Assembly: GCF_965638725.1 (NCBI RefSeq)
Contig: NC_134949.1
Coordinates: 16,304,951-16,368,950 of the forward strand
Source: Aptenodytes patagonicus
Lineage: Eukaryota; Chordata; Aves; Sphenisciformes; Spheniscidae
DNA length: 64,000 bases
Reading direction: 5' to 3'
Below, piece after piece: positions 23,695 through 35,000 of the stretch. The first letter of the stretch is position 1. Each line of letters starts with the position of its first letter. A model generated the notes under the pieces. The model did no database searches, was not told the origin of the DNA, and saw only the letters and a program-made list of their open reading frames with translations. The position numbers and the translations under genes were made by a program.

Positions 23695-26600
23695 TTTCTT
23701 ATCCTTCTTATATGCTTGTTTTCCTGTTTCAGTCAGGGAAGTATTTAGCCCCCAAAGCAGACTTGCAGCTAGGGTGTCTATAGAATCCACAGCTAAAAGA
23801 TTATAAAAGTGAGAAATCTGCTTCTCTAAAATATCACTAATTAAACTGAATAAACTTACTGGATAGAATGTTTTATCGTTGTGATATTTCTGATTAGTAT
23901 GCATAATTATTTCTTGTAACAACACTAGATTAAAATCTTCATAGTAAAATATATCTATATTTTAAGTGTGCGTGCCTCTACAGCTAATATGACAGATGAC
24001 AGACTGAAAGATTATTTAACTCATTTCATCACTTGAAATAATCCTTTCTATTCTGTTTGCATTTCCATCAAGTGTAAATGTTTAACTTGCTAATACTATG
24101 TCTAAAAGGTAGTTTCAGGCATGACATAATCCAATCCCTTTTACTTTTGTTTTTCTAACATAGTATTGATATTTCCTGTACCACCCTTAATCTTATTCTT
24201 CCATGGCATTATGTGGATTTAAAGGAAAAGACCGCACTTTTCTTTATGTTTGATTTATTGAATCCGGTAGATAGCAGTAGCTCGTAGAATCTGAAAAAGT
24301 GACGTTGCAGCTTCCATCAATTATTTTTCAATATAAGAAAACTTCCCCTTCTCAAATTATTTTCTGCAGATAAAGCTAAAATACCTTTCAAATGGTCATA
24401 AAATAAAGAATCAGTTCTTTCTTCACTGAAGACAAAGTAAGCAGTGAAATATGACCTGAGATGCATGTGACTCTAGATTTCCAGTGTCTAAATATTCCAC
24501 CTTGACTGTCAACACTTTGAAATAATTGATCTGAATTTTTGAGTATTGCTGTACTTTCAAAGAATTACAGGACATTATTATTAATTTTTAAATGGTCATG
24601 AGAATGAGTTTCATGGAGCTTAGTTGCTTCTCTGGGAAGTGAGAACAGGGAGACTTCCTCCGTGCGTCAGAAACTGAAGTTTAAAGAAAAAAAAAGCCTT
24701 GAAGATTTCCCTTTTTTGTAACTTTTTAACAGCTGCTCCAGAATAACTAGATCTCATGTTCCTTTGTTAAGAAAGTATTATACAGGATCTTCTTCAGAAC
24801 AGCTTTCCAACTGTTGCTAAAGTAACTGTTGCAGCTGTAATCCTTCAGCACTTGAGTTTTCCCCTCCGACATGCTTCTTCATTATCGGATCAGCTCTAGA
24901 TACAAGTGATGTAGCAAAGCAGTCCCAAGCAGTGTACTATCTGATGTAAGACCGCATTTCTCCGTGAAGGCTGGTGTTGAAACATTGACCATGCAACTTT
25001 TGGCACCCAGCTTTGAGTAAGTCCTCACAGAACTCCTATATAATCAAATAAGAAAGAGGTGACAGGCGACTCAGAGCACCTAATTTAGGCTCCTATTCTA
25101 TGTCCAGAGAGGAACAGAGAGGAAGCAACACTCAGAGAGGAAGCAGCTAGGTTAGATAACTGAAATTGCATGATGCAAAAGTGTGTGCCGCTGTCTGCAG
25201 CTTTATTGTACCCTGAAGATTTGAATACCCTTCCTTCTCTAAGCAGGATGGTCTTTTGCTTGAGTGAACCAACACTGCTTATGTAAAATCTTACACTGAC
25301 TGGAGACAGTGAGAGAGAAAGAGAGAGACGATGTGTTTCCAAATAATTTCTTAGAACTAACTGCAAATGGTTCTCATGTTTCTTAATGAATCTTCCACTT
25401 CCCAGCAAGTGTCCTCATCTAATGCTCATTATAACAAAGGAAGGGATTACTAAACAGATGAATGTGTAGTGAAAAAAAAACCCTGGGGATTCTCACAGTT
25501 GGGTTTAAATATTTTACAACATTACCGATTTTTTTTGGTGTTAATTCAACATATTTTAACTTTGACTTTTGCCCAAAATGTTTGATCTTGATATCTAGCA
25601 TTAGGTAACTAAATCCATCTGTAGATAACTACGTAAAAGATGCAGAGTAACTGAAATGCTGTTGAATCCTCTGTCCAGGGGGAATTTCTGGTACTTTTAA
25701 ATGCCAGGATACACTTACTTAGGTGCCTAAATATTGACCTAATTATCTGATGCTAGGAATGCATGACTGAAAAAAACTGAGTCTGTTCCAAGTGAAAGCT
25801 TTTGTCTGGCAAACCCAGTCCTTAAACTTTGTTTAGAGTTGCACGGTCTTCTCCCAGTCAATGGTCCTCTGCCCATTCCCCTCCTTGAGAGATCAGCTTA
25901 AGGAGAAATAAAGTGGTGTTTTATACTAACCTGGTTGGTGGTTTTGCCCTAAAAGAGTTCTTTTTAAAAGATTGCTCTGATATTGCAAAGTCATGATAAC
26001 GTCTGAGGAGGTTTAAAACAGTAGACAAAACTCATTTTAAAAACAAGGTTTCCCTTTTAAAAAATAGTTCCTCTTGAAAGACAGAACTCTCTTTCAATTA
26101 ATTTAATGAAAAGTCCTTCCCCCATTCATCTTTAAAGGGCAGAGGCTTTTTTTGATTTACTTTAAGGGCATTAGTTCAAAGAATTCTAGTAATTGCAGAA
26201 AGCCCAAGGATTTTTATATTTTACCACAAAACACGAATCTTCAGCCAAACGTATAAAGAAAAACACAGTGGACTCCCTTACGTTTGTGTACAAGGTATCA
26301 GCATTAGATTAGAAAAAAGAGAGTAAATTGCTGTACGAGATGAGTAGCATTCATTTGGTATGAAACCCCAGTTTCAATACCTACAACATATATTGAAATC
26401 AGTGACTACCCAGCCATTCAATAGAAGACCAGGTTTGGCCCTGCCATATTGGAAATAGTGCAATGAGAGACCTTCTCTTCTGGTTGTTTCTCCCGATGTG
26501 TGCTCCTGGCTGAGCTGGATTCATTACATGAGCTTTGAAGGAGTTAGGAGTGAGCAGAAATGGAAAGGGGTGATGCCATTAGATGCCAAAGACTACATAG

Positions 26601-26959
26601 TAGAGAGGCTAAATAGTTTCCAAACATAGCAAACCAGCCACCTCAGAGAGAAGCACATAATCTACATGATTATGGGTTGAAATGCAAAACCCAGTTGGGA
26701 AGAACATGGGATTGGATCTACATGTCAAACCGCCAGCCAGGACGGTACCATTGACAACAGTATATTGACACGTTGCTGTATGAAGCAGATGCCATTCTTA
26801 GGTGGTATTATTTAGATGGAATTATTTTTCACAGAATGAGCCCTCAAGACAAAGTGCAGTTCTTGGCTTGATGGAGAACAAGGCACAAGATCTGATTCAG
26901 AATCTCACGCTGGAATCCCCACTTTATAAAAAACAGTATTTCTACAAAGAGCAACAAAG
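23695..26959. other. Intergenic between REDIC1 and ABCD2, nothing recognised
   Basis: AT-rich DNA with short open frames lacking support. A GA-rich run near 25308-25328 and several poly-A or poly-T runs occur. No RNA gene or named repeat was seen. Confidence 0.45.
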
Positions 26960-27336
26960 ACCAAAGAATCCTCTATAGTTGTGCTAAACTCCAGTAAGGG
27001 AACAATGTGAGGCTTGTTATAAACAAATTAGGAGAGGGAGCTAAAAGAATTAAATCCTTACATGTGGCTAGGAGAAAGCTGATGGATACCAGACTTGAAG
27101 CAAAGAGACAGTCTGAACCATCGCAAAAAGCTGTACTGCATTCAAAAGAAGGTAACAGAAAGGAACATGAACTTTGATAAACATAAAAATACAATTAGAT
27201 AGGCCAAAAAGAATTTGGGAAACAAGTAGGCAAAGGAACCAAACTACTAAATCATTCTTCTTACACATCAACCAGGAACAAAAGCCTGCTAGAAAGTCTA
27301 TAGGGCCAGTTGATGACGAAGGTACAACATGAATGC
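26960..27336 (+). mobile_element. Old CR1/L3-type LINE remnant
   Basis: Plus-strand frame at about 27249-27332 reads KSFFLHINQEQKPARKSIGP followed by VDDEGT, which resembles the linker between endonuclease and reverse transcriptase in CR1-like elements. Sequence before it is too decayed to bound the copy well. It is interrupted at its right end by the LTR at 27337. Confidence 0.5.
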
Positions 27337-27746
27337 TGTCGTGGTTTAACCCCAGCTGGTGACTAGGCACCACACAGCCGCTCGCTCACTTCCCCCACTT
27401 TAGGAAGGGGGAGAGAATCGGAAGAGTAAAAGTGAGAAAACTCGTGGGTTGAGATAAAGACAGTTTAATAGGTAAAGCCAAAGCTGCACACACAAGCAAA
27501 GCAAAACAAGGAATTCATTCACTCCTTCCCATCAGCAGGCAGGTGTTCAGCCATCTCCAGGAAAGCAGGGCTCCATCACGCGTAACGGTTACTTGGGAAG
27601 ACAAACACCATCACTGCAAATGTCTCCCCCTTCCTTCTTCTTCTTCTTCCAGCTTTATATGCTGAATATGACGTCATATGGTATGGGATATCCCTCTGGT
27701 CAGTTGGGGTCAGCTGTCCCGGCTGTGTCCCCTCCCAACTTCTTAC
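27337..27746. mobile_element. Broken LTR, same family as those at 1102 and 52339
   Basis: Starts TGTCGTGGTTTAACCCCAGC and follows the 52339 copy closely to CCCTCCCAACTTCTT, where the match stops. About 190 bases of the 3' part, including the CA end, are missing, and the 5-bp repeat of the left flank (AATGC) is therefore not found on the right. A deletion after insertion explains this. Confidence 0.82.
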
Positions 27747-30150
27747 AGATTTAAAGCAAAACCCGAAAACCATAACATATTTGAGACTTCTGAAGGCATA
27801 AAATAGACACATGCTTCCCATAATTCTATTTTTCTGGAATTGCTGGCTTCAGCTGAGTTTTCTGTGTGAAGTAAGAAACAAATTTAACAGGAGAAATATG
27901 TCTTAAAAATCCAGATATGAAAGCTTTTAAGTATTAAAGCCTAAATATTAAAAGTGTAATTCTTTGAGATCATTAGTCAGCAGTTCACTGTGGTTGGACC
28001 AGCCGACAGTGACCTTCTCTAGCCTTGGCCTTTTCCCTCTCCCTCTCTCTCTCTGTAAAGGGAAAACAACTTGTTTACACTTCTTTCTAGAGCTGTATTC
28101 TGTCTAGAATCATTTCTATAGACAGTGATCGTTACTTCAGTCATCAGAGAAGCACTGTTTGGATAATAAACGATTTTATTTTTGTAGCTGGGAGCAGAAT
28201 TATGGCATTCTGTTCCACTGGAATATTGCCTTAAAATAGTGAAAAATTACTAGAGAATATTAAATAATTATAAAAATAGGACAAGCTCCTCTTACTCTTC
28301 CTCCTCAGTTATTGGTTCCTATATTCAGAAAATGCACACAAGTTATTTTAATGTGTTTGATGAAAACTTAAAAAACAATCACTTGGCACTAAAGTATCTG
28401 GTTCTCCTTAAGAGAGGATAAACCCCAAAATATTCTGGTTCTAATATCAACATCCCCCCAACCCCACAGCCTAAGTTACTTGAACTTATTTGATTGCACT
28501 TATCTTCAAAAGTTTATTAAAATAAAGTCAGCAGAAATTGTGGAGACAACAGACCACTGAACACTGCACCAATATTACTGCAGCTTTGGTAATTATTTTT
28601 CCAGTAATATTGAGAAATTTTATTATGAAATTTAGTAAAATTGTTGCCTTCACCACTAAAAAAAAAAAATCTACCACCTAAGGCCATGTTCCACAAAGAG
28701 GAGTTTGTGCATGGATAACCAAGCGAGACTGTGGCAGGGCAAAACCCTCGAGGCAGCAAGAACAGAAGGAAGGGTGTATTTAAAACAACAGTTTAGGCTT
28801 TTCTCCGTACTTTCAAAGGAAGAAAATACATTGCTTTTATTGACTAAAACACTGCATGGTCAGATTTGATTTACTTAGACGTTCCCACAGATCCGACTGT
28901 GGGGTATACGTCTGCACTTACTGCCAACTCACCAAAAGCTTCAGTGCTCCAGGATCTTGTGAGGTAAAAGGTCAGCAGATACACAGAACCAAAAGAGATC
29001 TGTGAACTGTCCCCTTGGTAAGAAAAGGCTAGAGTAATGGAATATTGCAAATAACTGTGGTTTGGCAAAATCTAAGAGTATGCTGTGATACACACAAGCC
29101 AGAATGGGAAGTATCCAACTGGAGATCACGATTAAAAAATAACAAACCCTACGCAAAGCAATTTCTTAGCCAGTGTAACTTGTCAGTGTCTTTGTGCGCT
29201 GAAAAACCTTTCTATTTTACTGACAAAATAATCTACAGTGAAACCAGGCCTACTCAGTAACTGAAAGTTAGCTGTACTGCTCTAGCTCAGATTTTGACAT
29301 TTTCCTAGCTTCATTTTGAGTTGTGTATTAAAAGAAAAAAACCACAAAAAGCCTGAAGGACCTCTATCCAGATCTCTATCCTGTTCCCACTGGCAGAAAG
29401 TTTAATAAGCTCCAAGATTACCCCACATCTTCTCTATGTAACTTTCCAGCAGCCCATCGTGGACACAATTTGTGCACCCTCCTAGGAAGAAGTGAGAAAT
29501 AGTTATTACTTGGTCTTGTCTTGCTGGTCTTGGCTTACTCGGCTTTTTGGAAGGCACCTGGATGTTTTGATAAGTGGTGCCCAATTTTTACAAGCAAAGC
29601 GTTCTCTCTCTCAAATCAAAGATATTATTTCTTCATCCTGAAGCTTGTGTTGCTGTCTAAACATCATCATTGCACTCTCCCCAAAGAGGACTGTTTTATA
29701 ATAGTAATGTGACTTGAGTTAACTCTGCGTATGCCAAGTTACAGCGAGGTAGGTGGCCTCACTCTCCATTTCTAGGGGAAGACTGGACTCCTCAGCTCTC
29801 CTGTAAATGCCTAATAACACATTTTTCAAATCTGCTTTTACACACAGATCCTAAACTAATGCTTTATCATATACCGGCTGATGCAGTTACCTTATTACTT
29901 CATTTCCAAAGTGCGAAAGGACCCAAAGTATTTTTTTAAGTACTCGGATCCTTCCCCTCTAATTTCAAATACAACAGCTTTTCCAAACAAGTGAAGAACT
30001 GGGAATAAGAAATTAGGGAGAGAGCAAAATAAAGCAGCAAGACAACTGCCTTTACTGTTGATTCCTTTGTGCAAATTTAGCCTGGTTTTGCTGCAGGGAC
30101 CGTGCGAATCGGTCGGGGTTGTTTTTGTCTAGTAACGCTGCAACAGCACA
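27747..30150. other. Upstream flank of ABCD2, nothing recognised
   Basis: AT-rich DNA with a CT-rich run near 28037-28055. No exon, RNA gene or named repeat could be supported. Confidence 0.45.
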
Positions 30151-30602
30151 ATACCGGTTTCCTTTCGACGAGAGGACAGGAAATAAATTCCGCGTGTTTT
30201 CACAGCGCTGGCCCGGAGACGCCGTGCTGCCCGGGTCCCTCCCGCAGCCGCCCGGCCAGATTTCCGACCCGAGGCCGTCCCTCAGCCACCGGCCCCGACT
30301 GCGCGCTGCCCTCGCCCGCGTCGCGCCGGCCGCCCCGCCCCGGGCGCCCCCCCCCGCGCCACCGTTACAGCCCCCCCGCCCCGAGGGAGGGCTCGGGCGG
30401 GCGCCGGGGGTGACGCGGTGGCCCGCCGCCGGCGGGGCTGCCGCAAGGCCCGAGCTCTCCCGGCCGTCGCCGTCCCCAGTCCCGTCCCACCCCCCCACCC
30501 CCCTCCCGCGCCGCTGGCGGGGCCGGAGCCGGAGGCGGTGCCTTCTCCGCAGGGCAGGCGGAAGGAAAGGGCCGGCCGCAGCCTGAGGCGAGCCGGGGCG
30601 CT

Positions 30603-30730
30603 ACCGGGCCGAGCTCCGGGGACCCGCCGCGCAGCCGGGCCGAGCTCCGGGGGATCGACGGTGCAGCTGGGGCCGAGCTGCGGGGGACCCGCTGTCAACC
30701 CGGGGCCAAGTGCCGGAGGACCCGCGCTGC
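30603..30730. repeat. Imperfect ~30-bp GC-rich tandem repeat in the CpG island
   Basis: Four degenerate units built on GGGCCGAGCTCCGGGGACCC (third and fourth units GGGCCGAGCTGCGGGGGACC and GGGCCAAGTGCCGGAGGACC). They lie about 350-480 bases before the ABCD2 start codon. Confidence 0.65.
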
Positions 30731-30988
30731 TGCTGCCGCGGCCGGGCCCCGAGCGAGCGGCTGCGGCCGGGGCCGGGGCCGCGGTGCGGGGGAGCCGGAC
30801 CGCTGCCGGTGCCGCCCCGCGTCGCCCCGCGCAGCCAATGGTGGTCGGCGGGGCGGGCTGCGCGGCGCCGGGCTGCGTTGTGCAACGCGCCGCGCTTTGA
30901 AGGCAACCATCACCCTTTGGAGGCAGGGCTCATTCGGCATCTGTCACGGCAGGGCGGCCGGCGGGGAGCCGGGGCCCCCGGCGGCCCG

Positions 30989-31021
30989 ATGAAGACCCGG
31001 CGGGGCCGACCTTCCCGCTAG
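30989..31021 (+). CDS. Short upstream reading frame (uORF) before ABCD2
   Basis: ATG at 30989 opens a frame of 10 residues (MKTRRGRPSR) closed by TAG at 31019-31021, 62 bases before the ABCD2 ATG. The start context has C at -3 and A at +4, so it is weak to moderate. It matters only if transcription begins upstream of 30989, which the promoter motifs suggest. Confidence 0.4.
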   Translation: MKTRRGRPSR

Positions 31022-31083
31022 GACCCGCGGCGTGAGCCGCCCCCGCTAGGACCGGCGCGAAGCGGTGCCTCTGGCGGGGCAGG

Positions 31084-32019
31084 ATGACCCACATGCTGCA
31101 TGCGGCGGCCCGGCGGGTGCAATGGAGCAGGGCGAGCGCCGCGAAGAGGGCTGCGTGCCTGCTGGCTGCGGCGTACGGGATCAAAATCCTCTATCCCATC
31201 ATCCGCAGGCGCATGAGGCGGGCGGGCTGCAAAGGCGGCTGGCAGGATGCCGGCCGGGCTGAAGAGGGCCAGGAGGCGCCGCACCGCGCCGGCAGCCGGG
31301 GCAGAGCCTCCCCGGCGGTGAACGCGGAATTTTTCAAGCAGCTGCTGGAACTTCGCAAGCTGTTCTTCCCAAAGCTGGTGAGCGCCGAGCTGGGCTTGCT
31401 CTGCCTCCACTCGGTCGCTCTGGTTTCCAGGACTTTCCTCTCCATCTATGTGGCCGCCCTCGATGGGAAGATTGTGAAAAGCATCGTGGAAAAAAAGCCC
31501 AGGAGCTTTGTCTTGAAATTAATCAAATGGCTGATGATTGCAATCCCGGCCACTTTCGTGAACAGCACCATACGGTACCTGGAGTGCAAGCTGGCCCTCG
31601 CCTTCCGCACGCGCCTGGTGGATCACGCCTATGAGACCTACTTTGCCAACCAGACTTACTACAGAGTGATCAGCATGGACGGGCGGCTAGCCAACCCTGA
31701 CCAGTCGCTCACCGAGGACATCATGATGTTCTCACAGTCCGTGGCACATCTCTACTCCAATCTCACCAAGCCCATCCTGGATGTCGTGCTCACCTCCTAC
31801 ACCCTCATCCGCACAGCACGGTCGCGGGGGGCTAACCCCATCGGGCCCACTCTCCTGGCTGGGCTCGTCGTCTACGCTACGGCTCGCGTGCTCAAAGCCT
31901 GCTCTCCCAAGTTTGGCAAGCTGGTGGCTGAGGAGGCGCACAAGAAGGGCTATCTGCGCTTCATGCATTCACGCGTCATTGCCAATGTGGAAGAGATTGC
32001 CTTTTACCGAGGGCACAAG
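31084..32019 (+). CDS. ABCD2: ABCD2 exon 1 coding part
   Basis: A 312-codon exon starting at the family's conserved MTHMLHAA and ending FYRGHK with donor AAG|GTAAGG. It encodes most of the membrane domain, including [20 protein letters not shown] and the [10 protein letters not shown] loop. Residues 43-78 (Gly/Ala/Arg-rich) differ strongly from the mammalian linker and are encoded by CpG-island DNA. The frame stays open past the donor for 42 codons, which is intron. Confidence 0.96.
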
Positions 32020-35000
32020 GTAAGGAGGAGAGAAATCAGAGGGTGTTGGGGTTGCTCCTGCAGTGCCGGAGCCAACCCACGCTTCCCCTGCTGCCCTCCC
32101 CCAGCACTTTGGGTCCCTCTGACATTTAAACCTGTTTACAGCTAGCACTTCCCGTTTCCTAGGAAAATGCAGTCTCACAGGCGGTATCTTGGGAGAGTGG
32201 ACGGTAGTTCCCTTGTGCTCTGACAATGTTCCTGTTTTGCAGCTGCATCCTATGCTTTTCTAGAAAGCTAATCTCTGTCGTCCCCCCCCCCGCCCCAGTC
32301 CATTTTGCTTAACTTTTCCAGGCTTATTTTTTTCACCCGTGTTTATGAACTACCAGATTTAATGCCGCAGAAATAGCAACCAGGGCACAGCAGAAAGTCT
32401 AGGGGAGAACTCTGTGATAGCACAGAGAGCACTACAGCCTTTGACACTCTTTTACATAGCTAAGCAAAGATGTAGTCATCAGAGTCTTAAAATAGCTTAA
32501 GTACAGTACTTCAGCAGTCACAGTTACATAAACTAATGGCTTGTTTTAAAGCCATCTTATTAAGGAACTCTTCATATTTTTATTAGAAGTGAATTTTGGC
32601 TGTAACACCTTTCAAACACGATTTGGAAAAACAAGTTGTTTCATGTAAGGTGAAAATGAAAGCTGGAAACCAGCCTGAAGAATTACTCTTTCAGTCCAGG
32701 CAATGATTATATAATGTAAATGGTTTCTTTTGGTAGAAGCAATTGTTCTCAAAAGCTGCCTATAGTAATGTTTTAAGTGCAGCTAAATTAAACATTTTTT
32801 CAATTCCCACATATACTGGCTTGAACTGGATGCTTTATATCATATTGACTTGCAACTAACTGTCTTTGACTTGTTAAACCTCTTGGGATGGTTCGCTCTT
32901 CCTCCAGACTGCTTGCAAAACCAAGCAGCATTGCATTTCAGGGGTCAGCTCTGCAACTTTAAGTCATTGGAGATAATTGATCCCCAAATGCTTTCCAGTA
33001 TGAGGAGTTTCAGTTGCTGTGAAACTCTACAGCTGCCACTTCATTAAAAGGATGTGGAATCGATCTTATTTTGGTTGTTGGAATCAGCTGTTGTGACTGC
33101 CTTGTATGTTGTTCTTGTCTATATTGGAGATCTTAAAAAAGCTGAAAACCTGCCAATGTGCTATTGAGGGACGATGGTGTAAATACGAACCAGGTCCACT
33201 GACTTCAATAAAGCTGTGCACTTTCGCTGTCAGGCCATGCAGCAGATGTGACTCAGAAGTCACAGCTCTGGGTACCCGATTATTTCATGCACATATGTGA
33301 ATGTATCTTGTATGACATGTGCATCTTTGTTGCATTGTATAAATGTTTTTTTTTTTTAAACTGTAGGTAGAAATGAAACAACTGCAAAAAAGCTACAAGG
33401 CTTTGGCAGATCAAATGAATCTCATTTTGTCCAAACGTTTATGGTACATCATGATAGAGCAGTTCCTGATGAAGTATGTCTGGAGTAGCTGCGGTATGAT
33501 TATGGTCGCTGTGCCCATCATCACCGCAACGGGATTTGCAGATGGTGGTAATACCATTTTTTACTTAATTTCTAAATGTTTCTTTAAAGTTACGTCCTCA
33601 AAAGATTGTACTTCACCTGAATGCCATTCATATTTATTTATTATTCACAGACTTTATTACAACGTCCGCGTCTTGTGCGTAACTTTCAAGCATAGCAAGT
33701 CAGCTGAGGAAAGAGCAATGCAAAAGATCCAACTTTGAACATAAGCCTGATAAACAGCATGAATTCAGGACTTAGAAGATCCTCGTGTCACATGAGATTA
33801 TAATGATAATTGTAGTCCTTTTTCATTAGCCACTGTTGGGATGGCAGGCTGATTTTTGCAGCATCTCCTGCTAATTTACAAAATGATACTATTAACTTTC
33901 CTAGAGTGCTTATCTCCTCCTTCCATAAACCATAGTGTAATTATAGGTAATTATTCTCTTATGTGTTGACCTGTTAGGAACCACTGTCTTTCCCTGACTC
34001 CCTGGGAGAAGAGAAGGTGACATTCAGATTCCAGGCTTGGATGGTATCATTTTTGACATCCTATCACAACTTTCCAGGAAGTGAAACGAGACTCAAGTAG
34101 TGTTGTCATTGCAGATGCTATTAAAAAAAAAAGAGAGCAGAAAGAAATGTAATTAAGGAGGGGTAGTGAAAGACAAGTGGGGAAGTTTGCCTCAACAGGC
34201 TTCCTTATGCGCAGTTAGAACCATAGAATATATTTCAAATTCCATAGGATTCTTTAAGCACAGATCCTACAATGTCCGCGGAAGGATCAGTTCTAAGTTG
34301 GGTACATTTAATCAGGAATCGGTGAATTCTTTTCCGTGCAGGTCTTGGTAGTTATATTCCAAATCAGGGCTGTCCAACTGGACAAGCTTGGTTCGACCTG
34401 TAGGATGACTTCGTGCAGCCCCCACATGGTTTAGCTTACTTGCAATTGTGTCGGCACAGGGCTGGGTGTTCAGCTGTCTGAGCCGCTGCCCATCACGTGG
34501 CTCAGGAGGGCACTATATCAGGACCCTGGCTGGCATCCTCGTAACAGCTTCAAAAATATCGGGAGGTCCTTTTCAAACAGAAGAGTTTATACAAAGCCAT
34601 TTCACCTCACAGTGAAGGTTATCAGCACAACAGAAAAAGTGATGAGTCTTTCTGCTGAGACGGGAATGAGTACATTCAAGATAAAGATCGTTTAACCACA
34701 CATTGTAAATATCTCCTTGGTATTACAGCATGAATAAAAAAAAGACTCGTAATCATGCTAAACTAAATAACATTCCTGTTACTCATGAGTATTCTTTTGA
34801 TAAATACTTTTCAAATGTGGGAGAAGAGAAAGACACAGTGATGGCTCATGTTGTAAAGCGGAAGAATATTTGCCACCAGCAACATAAAACGTTAAAGCAC
34901 GGGGTTTATTATGGAGACCTGAGGCATATCATAATGATGGATCACAAGCATAATACTGACAGATCAACACTGTCAAGACCAGTTCGAAGTATAACAGATA

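Larger units (their letters stand above)
30200..31350 (+). promoter_or_regulatory. CpG island and ABCD2 promoter
   Basis: A sharp rise in G+C and CpG covering the upstream region and first exon of ABCD2. Possible sites before the start codon: GC box GGGGCGGG at 30850-30857, CCAAT at 30835-30839, a C/EBP-like GTTGTGCAAC at 30877-30886, a TCF/LEF-like GCTTTGAA at 30894-30901 and an SRE-like ATCACCC at 30909-30915. Mammalian ABCD2 is known to respond to sterol (SREBP) and TCF-4 signalling, so the last two are plausible, but they are short matches. No TATA box is evident, as expected for a CpG promoter. Confidence 0.75.

Noticed and set aside
30052-30900. Several long GC-rich frames on both strands upstream of ABCD2
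   Set aside because: CpG-island sequence has few stop codons; the frames overlap on both strands, and their Pro/Gly/Arg/Ala composition matches no family.
32020-32145. Extension of the ABCD2 exon 1 frame to 353 codons
   Set aside because: A consensus donor follows FYRGHK and exon 2 continues the protein exactly; the extension is intron sequence.
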